This document shows, piece after piece, positions 16,321-26,600 of a DNA stretch of 64,000 nucleotides. The position numbers and the translations under genes were made by a program. Source of the stretch: Bacillota bacterium. GTDB lineage: Bacteria > Bacillota > Clostridia > Christensenellales > CAG-138. Each line of letters begins with the position of its first letter. Position 1 is the first letter of the stretch. Where the stretch lies: the NCBI GenBank assembly GCA_023390655.1, contig JAEWCL010000022.1, positions 1 through 64,000 of the forward strand, given 5' to 3'. Below the pieces are notes generated by a model that worked only from the letters and a program-made list of their open reading frames with translations, searched no databases and was not told the origin of the DNA.

Positions 16321-19300
16321 TTTTTAGGCTCCTTAACGGTATTTTGTTTATCCCCGTCAACTTCAATATTCTCCCAAGTGTAATCTTCTTCGGAACTGGG
16401 TCAACCCCATTCTCTACCCACAATTCGCAGTCCTTATCGAACTCTAACAAATCTATTTCTGTGTCGTAATACAGAATTACATGCTCGAAATCAGAAGGTC
16501 TGGCGATGATATAAATTTCATGCCCTAACTTGCGAACTCGGAAAATAGTGTTGCCGATGAATTGAAGATTTTCTTTGTCAAACGTATAGTCATTATGCTC
16601 ATATAAATAATTGATGATATTGTTTTTTGCGCGGTTAAGTATTTTTATTACATAATTAAAAAATTCAGGGTCGCTTGTGGAATGATGAATTTGAGCAGAA
16701 CCAAATACATTATTCGACAACGCCTTTCGGAGTTCTTCTTCAGATGTTATTCCCCATTGGGCAAGCAATTCTTTTGAGATACTGATGGTTCCGCTATCAG
16801 TTGTCCCTGCTACGGAATGAGATGCAAGAATGGTTGCTAATTCATTTATATCAGCTACGTTATACTTTTTTAGAACCTCATCATACTTCTCCGTCTTTGC
16901 CATGCTTTCGGAGATTTCTTCGTCATCATAGAACCAATGGATATTCTCTATAAGCTCTTTGAAGCACTTGCTAACCCTGCTATCTTTGCGATACTTTCTA
17001 AGCCAAGCGGAAGTGGCTCTAAATGTTTCCCACCCCTCGAAGCTCAGTTTGCTTATTGTTTTACTGTTGTTGCGAACGAAAGCGGTGATTGCCGGAGCAG
17101 CATATTCAAGCGATATGATACGGTTTGAAGGTAATTCAAGAAAGATACCATTACATAGCATCTTTTCCCTTACGTCAGTTCCCGAATATATAGCCGCATC
17201 TTTCAAAACATCATCAACGCTACCATCATCAAGGAAGATTTCACTCTTACGCATAAATACACCATGTTGGTTGGGCAATATAGCGTATTTGTCAAGCAGA
17301 CTCTCATCCTCACAATTCTTAAAATGATTTGTTAATCCTGAAATCCACCCGGCAATTTCATATTCGTTTTGAAAATCGTAACGCCCAACGACACCATTGA
17401 TGTCATTGCAAGAGCTAAAATCAATGCAGATTTTCTCTCTCCAAAACCTCAATGCGTCAGACAAAATTCTTTCGCTATAATAAGGAACTCTGCTGGGTTG
17501 ATTGAAATAATCAGGGTACAAATGTTTAGCTAATTTGACAAACTCGTTTTGCTTTGTGTTATTTGTAGCACGGATATTTATAATGCTCTTGTAAAATTCA
17601 ATACTCGTTTCATAATCCATTCGTACTTGAATAAGTTCAGAGAAAACATTCTTCAAGCCTAATTCTTGCAGACCTTTCAAGTGTGTTTTTATCACTCGAT
17701 TATCAAGCAATCTTTCTCTAAAATCAATACCGGCTATAATTGCTATATCCTTGTATGTTTCACCAATATTATTTTCAATAAATATTTTATCCAAAGACAT
17801 AAAATCGCCATGTTGATTGGGTAGTATTGATGGATTGCGTCCTAACTCTGCAAATAAACTATCAGAGCCATGATAGAAAAGTCCGATTAGCTCGTTCAGC
17901 CATGACATTGCATCACAATCAAGCTGGTTTTCTAACTCGCTAATGCTTTCGTACCCTTCGACTTTTTTTACTAAATCAATGACACCGAAGTTTCGGCAAC
18001 TAAACCACAACGAGTTGTACCAGTGTTCGATTTCGTCTTTTGGGGTCATCATTACGGGCATTAATCTATTTGATAATTCCCAGACTTTATTTCTAAGTTC
18101 AGGATTCTCGTCTTTCATAATAAAAATGTTCGGTTCTTCCCAATCATTATAAAGCGAACAGACATCCCCCAAACTATTTTGAATGAACGATGTTGTTCTT
18201 ATATGTTCTTTGATTGGATCAATAAGCACTTGCTCAACCCAATCTACGTCGAGCCAATATTTTTCGGATTGTTCAAATATCCTAACGATATTATAGAGCT
18301 CTTTGTAGCCTTTCATTGCAAAATAGTCGAGCATAGTGTTATAGAGAGCTATTGCTTCTACAATTCTGTTTCTGTTTTCGTCTGAATCGCCACCTTCGCG
18401 ACCTGATTGAACCAAAGGAATACCATCGCGAGGCTCGGTTGGGTTAAACATGGGGCTATTGACTACTACCGGGAAAGAAAAACCATTAGTTCCCAACAGT
18501 GGAAAATCGCAAAATATACGCGGCAAGTCATCGTGAGGTCTAAACAAGAATCTATTATGGCCTTTTGTTTTTATTTCTGTAGCTATTGAAACTAAATCGC
18601 TCGACAGCACAAATACATACCTATCCTCTACGGTTGTTTTTCCATCACGGGAAGTTGAAAAATGAACATGGGTAACATTGGCTGATTCAAGCTCTACTGT
18701 TACTTTTTCCCCTCTGCTAATTACTCTTTGAAAATTATCAACCTTGATGGTTATTGTGTTTAACTCCTGTACAAATGCGAATACATACGGAATCGAAACA
18801 AGAAGATTTTTCAACCCGGAAATAGCTGTTTTAATCCCAATTTCATCGAGCTCATATATGAACTTAGTGTTCATTTGAGTTTCGTCAACATCACACTCTA
18901 TCCCATTGTCAAGCATATCACAGCTATTGCTTATTGCGTTCTTTATTGATACCTTGTCTTGACCTGTCCTATCTAATAGTGTCTGGAAGGAGCGAGGGGT
19001 TTCGCCGTCGTCTTGCAAGTAGCCATGAACCTGCACTTTCTCAGAAAGCAAATGGGTCGTTAAAAATCCCGTACCGAACTTACCAGTTGATTTCTTTTTG
19101 TTCTCAGCAGTCAATGAGCGTTCTTTTGATGAAACCTGTTCTATCAAAAACACAATGTTTTCGGTTGTGAACAGCCGCCCATTATGACTGAATTCAATAG
19201 TTTTATTGGCTTCACTAAACTTAATTTCAATATCTACTAAGCCACTTGAGTTTACAACATCTTTGGCATTTTGAATCAACTCCCATATCCATCTGTAAGA

Positions 19301-19414
19301 CGTGTCCGGGCTGTTGCTATCTTTAAGTGCTTTGAGCTTGTCAATAATTTTAGAGGCAGACTGCGCCTCGCTTGCACCCTTGCGCAGTTTTTCGATTTTT
19401 TCACGGAATGTCAT
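16310..19414 (-). CDS. Sacsin/Hsp90-type (GHKL) ATPase protein
   Basis: 1034 residues. The N-terminal 200 residues form a GHKL ATPase domain: helix with WELIQNAKD (Glu45, Asn49), FSHNGRLF in place of the DxG box, and the lid GKFGTGFLTTHLL (111-123). About 800 helical residues with internally similar segments follow (PNQHGDFMSLDKIF near 540 and PNQHGVFMRKSEIF near 730, sacsin-like repeats). No helicase or nuclease domain is seen. It is the first gene of a two-gene overlap operon with the nuclease-like protein. Such ATPases occur in several defence loci as ATP-gated platforms; the role here is inference. Confidence 0.7.
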   Translation of the reverse strand: MTFREKIEKLRKGASEAQSASKIIDKLKALKDSNSPDTSYRWIWELIQNAKDVVNSSGLVDIEIKFSEANKTIEFSHNGRLFTTENIVFLIEQVSSKERSLTAENKKKSTGKFGTGFLTTHLLSEKVQVHGYLQDDGETPRSFQTLLDRTGQDKVSIKNAISNSCDMLDNGIECDVDETQMNTKFIYELDEIGIKTAISGLKNLLVSIPYVFAFVQELNTITIKVDNFQRVISRGEKVTVELESANVTHVHFSTSRDGKTTVEDRYVFVLSSDLVSIATEIKTKGHNRFLFRPHDDLPRIFCDFPLLGTNGFSFPVVVNSPMFNPTEPRDGIPLVQSGREGGDSDENRNRIVEAIALYNTMLDYFAMKGYKELYNIVRIFEQSEKYWLDVDWVEQVLIDPIKEHIRTTSFIQNSLGDVCSLYNDWEEPNIFIMKDENPELRNKVWELSNRLMPVMMTPKDEIEHWYNSLWFSCRNFGVIDLVKKVEGYESISELENQLDCDAMSWLNELIGLFYHGSDSLFAELGRNPSILPNQHGDFMSLDKIFIENNIGETYKDIAIIAGIDFRERLLDNRVIKTHLKGLQELGLKNVFSELIQVRMDYETSIEFYKSIINIRATNNTKQNEFVKLAKHLYPDYFNQPSRVPYYSERILSDALRFWREKICIDFSSCNDINGVVGRYDFQNEYEIAGWISGLTNHFKNCEDESLLDKYAILPNQHGVFMRKSEIFLDDGSVDDVLKDAAIYSGTDVREKMLCNGIFLELPSNRIISLEYAAPAITAFVRNNSKTISKLSFEGWETFRATSAWLRKYRKDSRVSKCFKELIENIHWFYDDEEISESMAKTEKYDEVLKKYNVADINELATILASHSVAGTTDSGTISISKELLAQWGITSEEELRKALSNNVFGSAQIHHSTSDPEFFNYVIKILNRAKNNIINYLYEHNDYTFDKENLQFIGNTIFRVRKLGHEIYIIARPSDFEHVILYYDTEIDLLEFDKDCELWVENGVDPVPKKITLGRILKLTGINKIPLRSLKNDD

Positions 19415-19562
19415 TTGCTCTCTCCTCCTAAGTAAGGGTTTGTATTACTCCGAACATGCATACCACGTATAATTGATTCAATTTACATCAAGAATTGCAT
19501 TATTTCTTATGTATAGCTTAGCCACTATACCCAGACTTTGATGGAGTCAAACTCAGCACTAA

Positions 19563-19590
19563 CATAAACTTCCCATTATTGCTATTACCC
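19563..19590 (-). repeat. Repeat R8: single unit in reverse orientation
   Basis: ATAAACTTCCCATTATTGCT is the reverse complement of the island repeat (AATAATGGGAAGTTTAT). It lies between the sacsin-type gene and the YobI gene and is the first copy in this orientation. Confidence 0.55.
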
Positions 19591-19605
19591 CCAAGGTGTA
19601 ATCTT

Positions 19606-22600
19606 TTATTTGATTACTTTGACCCTGCACGAAATAACGCTTTTAACCCTTTCGGTTTCTGTTACAGAATCAAACTCTTTGTTTTCCTTCATCTTGTAAC
19701 TTGTAATATAATCAATAGCTTTTAACCTTTCAGCTAATTTCCGATTCTCTGGCGTATTTGTAAGCTCAACAACATGCTGTTTACTTCTATTAAGAAAATC
19801 CGAATAGAAATCCTCAAGTTCGGCAAAACAGGAATGTATAGCATCGGCATCTAACAGCCCCAGATGTTCCAGCATTAATTTCTGCTTACCAGATTCATCG
19901 AGACATTCCCAAGCTGCGTTGAAGATTTCAAAGTTGATGGTTAATCTCACCGTCTGAAAATTCGTTGCAATTCTGTTGGTCATGAGCTCAGTACCATAAG
20001 TATCAAGAAGTGCTTGGGCTATTTCTGCATCAAGCCTATCACTGAACAATAAGCATTCCAGAAGGTTAGAATCCATCTGAAGATTGTCAATAGCCGCAAT
20101 ATAATCAGTCTGATTTTGCAAAATAAACTCCATACACAAATCTGGGAATGACTTTCTAATCTCTTCATAACGAGCTACTGTGAAATCGAAATATTTACAG
20201 CAAATCATAATGGATACTCTGCTCTTAGCAACAGAGGCTAGAGCAATATCGAAATTATCCATCCGAACACATGGTAATAGGATTTCAAATGCTCCATCAG
20301 CAATCTCTGCACTAATGAACTCTCGAATAAAATCGTCACCGATACATTGACTATCAGCTCTTACCAAATTCCCGGTATGTCTTTCTATATAATCCAGTAA
20401 ATCCCGAGTAGTTTCGAATACTGACCAGTAGCTATTTATATTTTCCCATGTAGGAAGAATCTTATTGTTTTTGAGCAAGGTATCCCATATGCTTTTTGCA
20501 GCAGTTTTCTTTTGATCTATCTGGTTATTACAACAGCATGTGATATCGTCCATACAAAATTCTTCATGCTCAATTAGCTTCATACATAGCATTTGGTTAT
20601 CAATGCTTCGGTCTAATAAATCAACAATCTGCGCCTCATCATCAAATACATGTTCTTCAGCCAATACAATTGTCTCAATATACTGCGAAAGATTTTTTCT
20701 TACATATTCAATTAGATGTGCATAGCCAAGCTTTATAATCGTTGTATAGTTTTTAAATTTTAAATCAGAAACAAGACTTTTGTTTTTGTATTCCACGATA
20801 TGCTGAATCATAAGCTGATTTAGTTCGTAGCAATTATTATCGAATATATAATCCAGCACATCTTCTGACACGTTTTCGACGGAAACCTTTCTGAACATTA
20901 CATGAATGGCTTCAATTAAAGCAATAACTTTACTACTCTCTACAGAAGTCAATTGTTGGAGGATATCTTCATTCTGTTCTATAAAGCCACTCATTTCATT
21001 TTTAGCATTCATCACAACGATTGCTTCAATGTCTGCATTTGAAATCACCAGAGCGAGGTAATGGATTTTTCTTTCGTAAGTTAACACTGCATTTTTTGCT
21101 ACATACCCCCACATACTAGGCCAAACAGAAGCGAGCAATTTGATGAAACAACTTTGATGCTTTGTCAAATCCACAAATTCATCAATAAACTTCCAACTCT
21201 GCTCATCCTCATCAGCCAACTGCTTAATGAAGACATTTAGCTTTTCACTATTGTCATCAACGGACAGCATATATTCCAGAAGATCAAAATTACAAATTGC
21301 TTTTTGTCCAAACTCATATACTTGCAGTCTTTGAGTAACCATAGGGGTTTTGGTCAGATTGTAATTAAAAGGATGTGGTTCCCTGTTTTTCACTGCAAGG
21401 ATGAAATTCATATCCTCTTTGGTAATACTGTTGCCTTTGAAGTAGTTGATATAGTTCACATACTTTTCATCTATATATCCTCTACGGAGAAGGAACACCA
21501 GCAGTTTGTTTTTTCTTACCTCGCTAGACAGCACTTCTTCGACATCAAATTGCTCAACGAGACGTTGAAGTGACCAACCCGAAATATCGTGAAGTTGTAT
21601 TTTAAGTTTTTCGACTTTTTCTTGCTCTTCTGCAATACGGCTTTCTTCAATCAACTTAATTCTTATTTCTCGTTCTAAGTAAGATGCGCATATCTCCGAA
21701 AATGTACTGCAAGAAAAACTATAGCTTCCATTTCCATTCCAATCATGATAGATACAAGAACATTGATTTGAATTACTCCATCTTGATAAGTCAAAATCGT
21801 TCTGAATGACTTCGCTTGCATAAAAAGAAGAACCTCTATTAGTTGTGATTTGATACGCCACACCATTCCAGTGAGTTATCTCACAAAACAACACGCTTTT
21901 CAATTCTTTGATATTTTTAAGTGCTTCAGACTGTATTCCATCCAAAGCTTCTGTCGATTTGTTTATTTCGCTCTGGATTGCGGCCTGCTTCAGTCTCAAA
22001 TATTCTTGCTTGTCAATAAAGGCCTGCTTAATAATTCCTCGCTCTATCTGAATATCAGCAAAGTCACTCGGATAAAGATTTTTAAAAATAATCAGGGCCA
22101 TCATTGGCTCATCTGATAACATTAGACCCTGCCCATTACGAAGAGTATTCTTATAAACAAGGAATTCATTATAAATATTTAGGAGAATTCTCATATCTGA
22201 TATATATGGAGAGACATCCAATACAAAGCTCTGGGAAATTTCATGTGTTATATCCATTTTGTTTGAAGCATCAAGCTTTTCCAAAAGAATCTCGCCAGAA
22301 TCTGTTGAGTTGATGATTGGTATTACTGGTATAATGAAATCAAAAAACTTTGTTCTATTGGTGTCAGAGAAAATATCGTCTTTAACAGCATACACAAATA
22401 CAATCGGTTCTTTTATAGCATTATAGTTATTTAGTAGTGTATTCAATTCACGAAGATGAACGAATATCGAAGAGTCTTCCAAACGGTCCAGGTCCTCAAA
22501 GAATACAAGCCGATATTCTGTTTCTTCAAAGAAGTAGACAATTTCATCCATGTTCTTATTAAAAACTGTTTCATTTGAGTCTTCTTCACTTTTCACAGTA

Positions 22601-23280
22601 GCATCTACTGGAAGTTTTATCTCTTTTACTTTGAAATGAGATAAAATCGAACGATACATAATAGCAACAACTGCAAGTATCCCTAAAACCAGAACTCCAA
22701 AAAATAGCAAGGAAGCTTCAGATGGCAATTTAATAGAAGAACCAGCTGTTATTATTTTATCTATAGAAGATTTAAATAACTCAGGAAAGAAAATGTATTC
22801 AATCAAAGAGATTATGATGCTTAATCCAATTAGAGATCCCCAGATGTTTTCCCATCCAATTTTATGGAGCTTTCTATATCTGCTTTGCGGAATCTTTTTA
22901 TAGTCCACTTTATAAAAAAGCTGCTTAAGAATTCCAAGCTCAATTTCGTCCTGTCCAATGTCAACCTTTTGGGGAGTTTCATCTTCATTAACAGCATTCT
23001 TTTCAAAAGTAGCCATCGATATACGGAGAGATTTTTCTTTTATCGCCGGATGCTGCTTTAAATAAGTTTCAATGATACTGCTTTTACCTGCACCATAAGG
23101 ACCGGCAAGAGCTATATTTTTTACTCTTTCGTTGTTTAGAGCCCATTCCAAAGCATTTAGATACTCAGCTCCATTTGTGATTCCGTCAATAGGAGCTAAA
23201 TCTGTATATTCTGTTTTAGCTTTCTCTTTCTGCCTTGTAAAAAACAACTGAGCCTTTATCTTATTAATAATGAATCTCAT
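19606..23280 (-). CDS. YobI-family membrane-associated P-loop NTPase
   Basis: About 1224 residues from the ATG at 23280, which has GGAGAAGAG before it; a further upstream ATG lacks this. YTDLAPIDGITNGAEYLNAL is the YobI N-terminal signature. Walker A is GPYGAGKSS (60-68), Walker B is RLVFFEDLDRL near 257. Two membrane helices (about 145-165 and 190-210) sit between them, as in KAP-type NTPases. The C-terminal 700 residues are helical and probably sense a signal. The family is uncharacterised, but KAP/STAND-like NTPases are common in antiphage islands. It is flanked by repeats R8 and R9. Confidence 0.8.
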   Translation of the reverse strand: MRFIINKIKAQLFFTRQKEKAKTEYTDLAPIDGITNGAEYLNALEWALNNERVKNIALAGPYGAGKSSIIETYLKQHPAIKEKSLRISMATFEKNAVNEDETPQKVDIGQDEIELGILKQLFYKVDYKKIPQSRYRKLHKIGWENIWGSLIGLSIIISLIEYIFFPELFKSSIDKIITAGSSIKLPSEASLLFFGVLVLGILAVVAIMYRSILSHFKVKEIKLPVDATVKSEEDSNETVFNKNMDEIVYFFEETEYRLVFFEDLDRLEDSSIFVHLRELNTLLNNYNAIKEPIVFVYAVKDDIFSDTNRTKFFDFIIPVIPIINSTDSGEILLEKLDASNKMDITHEISQSFVLDVSPYISDMRILLNIYNEFLVYKNTLRNGQGLMLSDEPMMALIIFKNLYPSDFADIQIERGIIKQAFIDKQEYLRLKQAAIQSEINKSTEALDGIQSEALKNIKELKSVLFCEITHWNGVAYQITTNRGSSFYASEVIQNDFDLSRWSNSNQCSCIYHDWNGNGSYSFSCSTFSEICASYLEREIRIKLIEESRIAEEQEKVEKLKIQLHDISGWSLQRLVEQFDVEEVLSSEVRKNKLLVFLLRRGYIDEKYVNYINYFKGNSITKEDMNFILAVKNREPHPFNYNLTKTPMVTQRLQVYEFGQKAICNFDLLEYMLSVDDNSEKLNVFIKQLADEDEQSWKFIDEFVDLTKHQSCFIKLLASVWPSMWGYVAKNAVLTYERKIHYLALVISNADIEAIVVMNAKNEMSGFIEQNEDILQQLTSVESSKVIALIEAIHVMFRKVSVENVSEDVLDYIFDNNCYELNQLMIQHIVEYKNKSLVSDLKFKNYTTIIKLGYAHLIEYVRKNLSQYIETIVLAEEHVFDDEAQIVDLLDRSIDNQMLCMKLIEHEEFCMDDITCCCNNQIDQKKTAAKSIWDTLLKNNKILPTWENINSYWSVFETTRDLLDYIERHTGNLVRADSQCIGDDFIREFISAEIADGAFEILLPCVRMDNFDIALASVAKSRVSIMICCKYFDFTVARYEEIRKSFPDLCMEFILQNQTDYIAAIDNLQMDSNLLECLLFSDRLDAEIAQALLDTYGTELMTNRIATNFQTVRLTINFEIFNAAWECLDESGKQKLMLEHLGLLDADAIHSCFAELEDFYSDFLNRSKQHVVELTNTPENRKLAERLKAIDYITSYKMKENKEFDSVTETERVKSVISCRVKVIK

Positions 23281-23327
23281 ATCTCTTCTCCGCTTGAGTT
23301 TACTTATCATTATTCAGAGACAGAAGT

Positions 23328-23402
23328 TAAACTTTCCATATAACAGAGGAGGGTTACTTCGCATTATTCGCCCAATTGCAAGGAGAGGGGACTTCGCATT
23401 AT
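23328..23402 (-). repeat. Repeat array R9: two clear units, period 35, reverse orientation
   Basis: ACTTCGCATTATT starts at 23356 and 23391, exactly 35 bases apart, with a related TAAACTTTCCATATAA at 23328. The core ATAATGCGAAGT is shared with the left-hand arrays, but the flank is AATAATGCGAAGTA rather than AACATAATGCGAAGTTT, so this is a sub-family. It lies between the YobI and NACHT genes. Confidence 0.7.
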
Positions 23403-23447
23403 TGGATAACTCAGATCATTTAATATATAACTCGCATTTTGTCGATA

Positions 23448-26396
23448 CTAGAGCGGATAAGTTTGAAGTTCAGACTCATGGTCTCCTCCCTTTTTAATAT
23501 CGTAATGATAGAAAAAGTCACATATGTTGTAGTTATCAGAAGTGTGTGTTCCTGTTTTATCATTAATAATCACTTTTTCAATGCATTCTAAATCCGATAT
23601 ATCAATAATATCAATTCCCGACACATTTTCAGCTGTAATCTCGATAATAATACGTCTATCTCCGAAGTATGATAGAATCTCACAAATAGTGCTGTCAAAG
23701 AAGAATTCTTTAGTTATAAAGTGTATTTTTTCAAGGCCATTTATTTTAGAGAACGCAAACGTTTGTTCCATAAAAAGACTGTCGTTTAATCCGTTGAGTG
23801 TTAATTGATTAAGCATTCCAAATTCAATAAGTGTAAGTAAAGGGATAGTGGCCTTTTCATCGCAAACAGTAACTATCAGATTTTCGATCTTAATATTAGA
23901 AAGATCAATATTATACAGAGAACTTTGATCATTTGATGAGACTAACCATTCACAAGTTTTCAATCCGTTTACTCCTTCTAAACACACCAAGCAATCTGTA
24001 TTAAGCAACTTAATTATAGAGCAGCCTTTGACAATATTGTGTTTAGCAGTAGTGCATATACGTGCAATAAATGAATTAATGGTAACAGTGTTGTTTTTAT
24101 CTACTGCACACTCAAAAATCGCATTAGCAAATTGGCTATCTACGATATCTTGTATTGATATTTTTTCCATTATATTAAATATATATTGTCTAGTTTTTTC
24201 GGTGCCTTTGAGTAAGTATTCGGAAAGAACATTTAATGATTCAATAGTATTTATTGACACTAAGGTGTTGATGCACAATTTTGTTTCTGATAGAGAAAAT
24301 GCCTTTCTATAATTTAAAAATGGAATAATAGATTCGGGTGAAGAGCTAAGTAACTTTGCTTCATGGTCATTTCTTGGCGGTATTATTTCTTGAACAATTG
24401 ACTCAACAGCATTACGTATTTCGGGCGATAATTCTATTGGAATATTAAAGCAAGCAACTGCTGCATATAAGAACTTTTTATCCTTTTTGCCGTTCTCTAA
24501 AAGCTTGGATATTATTTCATCAGCATCTGCTTTTGAAGCGAATCCCATTGCTAATAGTACGGTTTCATGCCAATTATAATCAAGTATTTTATCAATTAAT
24601 ATTCCATAATCTGAATTTTTCATAATGACACGAGCCGCAAGATATTCTTGGAAGGTTTTGTGAATAAAATCAATATCCTTGCCAGTGGGATTTCTTAAAA
24701 TTCCGCTTCTTTCAACTAAGTATTCCAATATTTTTTCCGCACCAATTGCTCTTATATCAGGACTCATATACTGAATTTTATTTTTGATTCTATTTATTAC
24801 ATACCTCTTTTTTTGAGAAACATAATTATTAATCTGCATCCAATATGCTATATCATCCATGATCACCAGTTTTTGTTGTTGATTCATTATACTGCCGACT
24901 TCATGCTTAATTTGTCTACTCTCATCCCTGTTTTCCATGAGCATTTTACAACACGCTTCGTAAATCTCGTTTCTTGTTTTTGGTAGAATCATTCCATTAT
25001 TGTGCCAAAGTCCACATATCATGGCACAAAGCAAAGGATAAGATGCCAAATCTCTTAATGAATGATTATTTCGGATTTGAGAATAAATAATTCTGCTATA
25101 TCTTTGGGAATCTGTTGAATTCCAACGAAAGTTTCTCGCAACAGCGTTATGCCAGTTGAGAATAAAAAGCGAAATCAATTCTTCTGTCATAGGTTCCAGT
25201 TCAACTAATTTAAAAGTTTGATTAAGTTCATCTGCTTCATCTAGCAGATCATAAATAACGCTTGGGCGGGAAGTGATAACTGTCTTAACATTGTATTTAC
25301 TGTTAATTGTCGAAATCCAATCAAAGACTTCTCGTCTTTTTGCAGCGGAAACCTCATCCATACCATCAATTAATAGCATTGCCCGTTTAGATTCAAATAC
25401 ATCTTGAATCCACTTGTTCGTATTTTCCTTCGATATATATTTTGATACCAACGATCTTATAGTATCAAAAGAAATTGTAGAAGTATGCTTCCTGAGCTCG
25501 ATCACAAATGGAATTTTGTTATCCCACGATGTATTTACCAACGCGCTATTGCCAATTGCACTATTAGTAGCAAGCCAATTGATAAATGTTGTTTTGCCCG
25601 TGCCGGCTTCACCTAGAACCAACAAGTAATTCTCGTTCAAAAAGTCATGTATATTCTTAGAATATCCCTCATTTACATCATTCGCATTAAGAGTAACATA
25701 CGCTTCTTCAAGAAGATATCTTTTTGCTTCGTTAGTTAGATTAGCGCCAAACACATATATCTTGCTATAGATAGTTCTAACAACCTTTTTATATTCCATT
25801 TCTATGCTTGACATTTCAAGTGTCTTGCTCTCTTTGAGATCTTCACGGTTTTTTTCAAAATCCTCAATAAATTTATTAAGTTGTCGCTTAATTGTGCTAA
25901 TCTGGATTAAAGTTTCGCGGGCGGTTTGTGCTGCGAAATTTTGCAGCTTATCTGATACATCTACAACAAATACAACAGCAAGCCTCAGTAAAGCGCAAAG
26001 CTGAGTCCACTCAGTAACAGAATACTGTTTGGGATTTGGAAATTTATTTTTAAGAATATCATTCAAGATATCATCAATGTTAAATGATTTTTCCATAAGA
26101 TTATTCAGGGAAAAATCATATTCGCGGAATATCATTTCGACATTACTAACAAGAAATTCGAGTCGCTTATCTTCAATGTCATCAGGAGAACACTCAATAA
26201 TCTTGCTGAAATTATCGGAATACTTGTCCATGAAAGATTCAAAGTAACGGCGAGTTGCACGAGCTTTCATGTAATCGCTCGATATTTTCATAAAAAAATC
26301 GTCAGTAATATCAGCAACAGGGTCATTAAATATGTTGCTCAAGATAGTTTTTACTATGATACGCCCTATATTCGCAATTATCATGCCGCCGACCAT
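23448..26396 (-). CDS. NACHT-domain STAND NTPase, putative antiphage protein
   Basis: About 982 residues. A helical N-terminal region (1-230, with a KAR-A-x-RYF block near 45) precedes the NACHT module: Walker A GEAGTGKTT (262-270), Walker B AMLLIDGMDEV (339-349), then VKTVITSRPS (sensor 1) and the SYPLLCAMICGLW winged-helix entry. The C-terminal 350 residues are helical with a short leucine-rich-like end, a likely sensor. Bacterial NACHT proteins (bNACHT) defend against phage as NLR relatives. The start is ATG 26396 with GGTGGTGA eight bases before it. No separate effector gene is seen, so the N-terminal domain is the candidate effector. Confidence 0.85.
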   Translation of the reverse strand: MVGGMIIANIGRIIVKTILSNIFNDPVADITDDFFMKISSDYMKARATRRYFESFMDKYSDNFSKIIECSPDDIEDKRLEFLVSNVEMIFREYDFSLNNLMEKSFNIDDILNDILKNKFPNPKQYSVTEWTQLCALLRLAVVFVVDVSDKLQNFAAQTARETLIQISTIKRQLNKFIEDFEKNREDLKESKTLEMSSIEMEYKKVVRTIYSKIYVFGANLTNEAKRYLLEEAYVTLNANDVNEGYSKNIHDFLNENYLLVLGEAGTGKTTFINWLATNSAIGNSALVNTSWDNKIPFVIELRKHTSTISFDTIRSLVSKYISKENTNKWIQDVFESKRAMLLIDGMDEVSAAKRREVFDWISTINSKYNVKTVITSRPSVIYDLLDEADELNQTFKLVELEPMTEELISLFILNWHNAVARNFRWNSTDSQRYSRIIYSQIRNNHSLRDLASYPLLCAMICGLWHNNGMILPKTRNEIYEACCKMLMENRDESRQIKHEVGSIMNQQQKLVIMDDIAYWMQINNYVSQKKRYVINRIKNKIQYMSPDIRAIGAEKILEYLVERSGILRNPTGKDIDFIHKTFQEYLAARVIMKNSDYGILIDKILDYNWHETVLLAMGFASKADADEIISKLLENGKKDKKFLYAAVACFNIPIELSPEIRNAVESIVQEIIPPRNDHEAKLLSSSPESIIPFLNYRKAFSLSETKLCINTLVSINTIESLNVLSEYLLKGTEKTRQYIFNIMEKISIQDIVDSQFANAIFECAVDKNNTVTINSFIARICTTAKHNIVKGCSIIKLLNTDCLVCLEGVNGLKTCEWLVSSNDQSSLYNIDLSNIKIENLIVTVCDEKATIPLLTLIEFGMLNQLTLNGLNDSLFMEQTFAFSKINGLEKIHFITKEFFFDSTICEILSYFGDRRIIIEITAENVSGIDIIDISDLECIEKVIINDKTGTHTSDNYNICDFFYHYDIKKGGDHESELQTYPL

Positions 26397-26473
26397 TGAA
26401 AAATTCACCACCAACAAATAAAAATTAGGCACAGATTTATAACATTAATCCCATTTTGAATGAAATGTCATTC

Positions 26474-26600
26474 TAAACTTCTCATTATTGCTAACACGTG
26501 ACCTTCATTGAGTTTCCAATTATTTCTATTGCCTCGTCTTGATTGAAGGACTTCGCATTATCGCCTAATGCTAGGGTGGGGGTACTTCGCATTATTCGCC
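26474..26600 (-). repeat. Repeat array R10: four diverged units, period 34-39, reverse orientation
   Basis: Units start near 26475 (AAACTTCTCATTATTGC), 26511 (AGTTTCCAATTATTTC), 26550 (ACTTCGCATTATCGCC) and 26584 (ACTTCGCATTATTCGCC). The two youngest units also share GCCTAATGCTA. This is the longest array and the last one before the ParB gene; nothing coding lies between 26601 and 26879. Confidence 0.7.
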
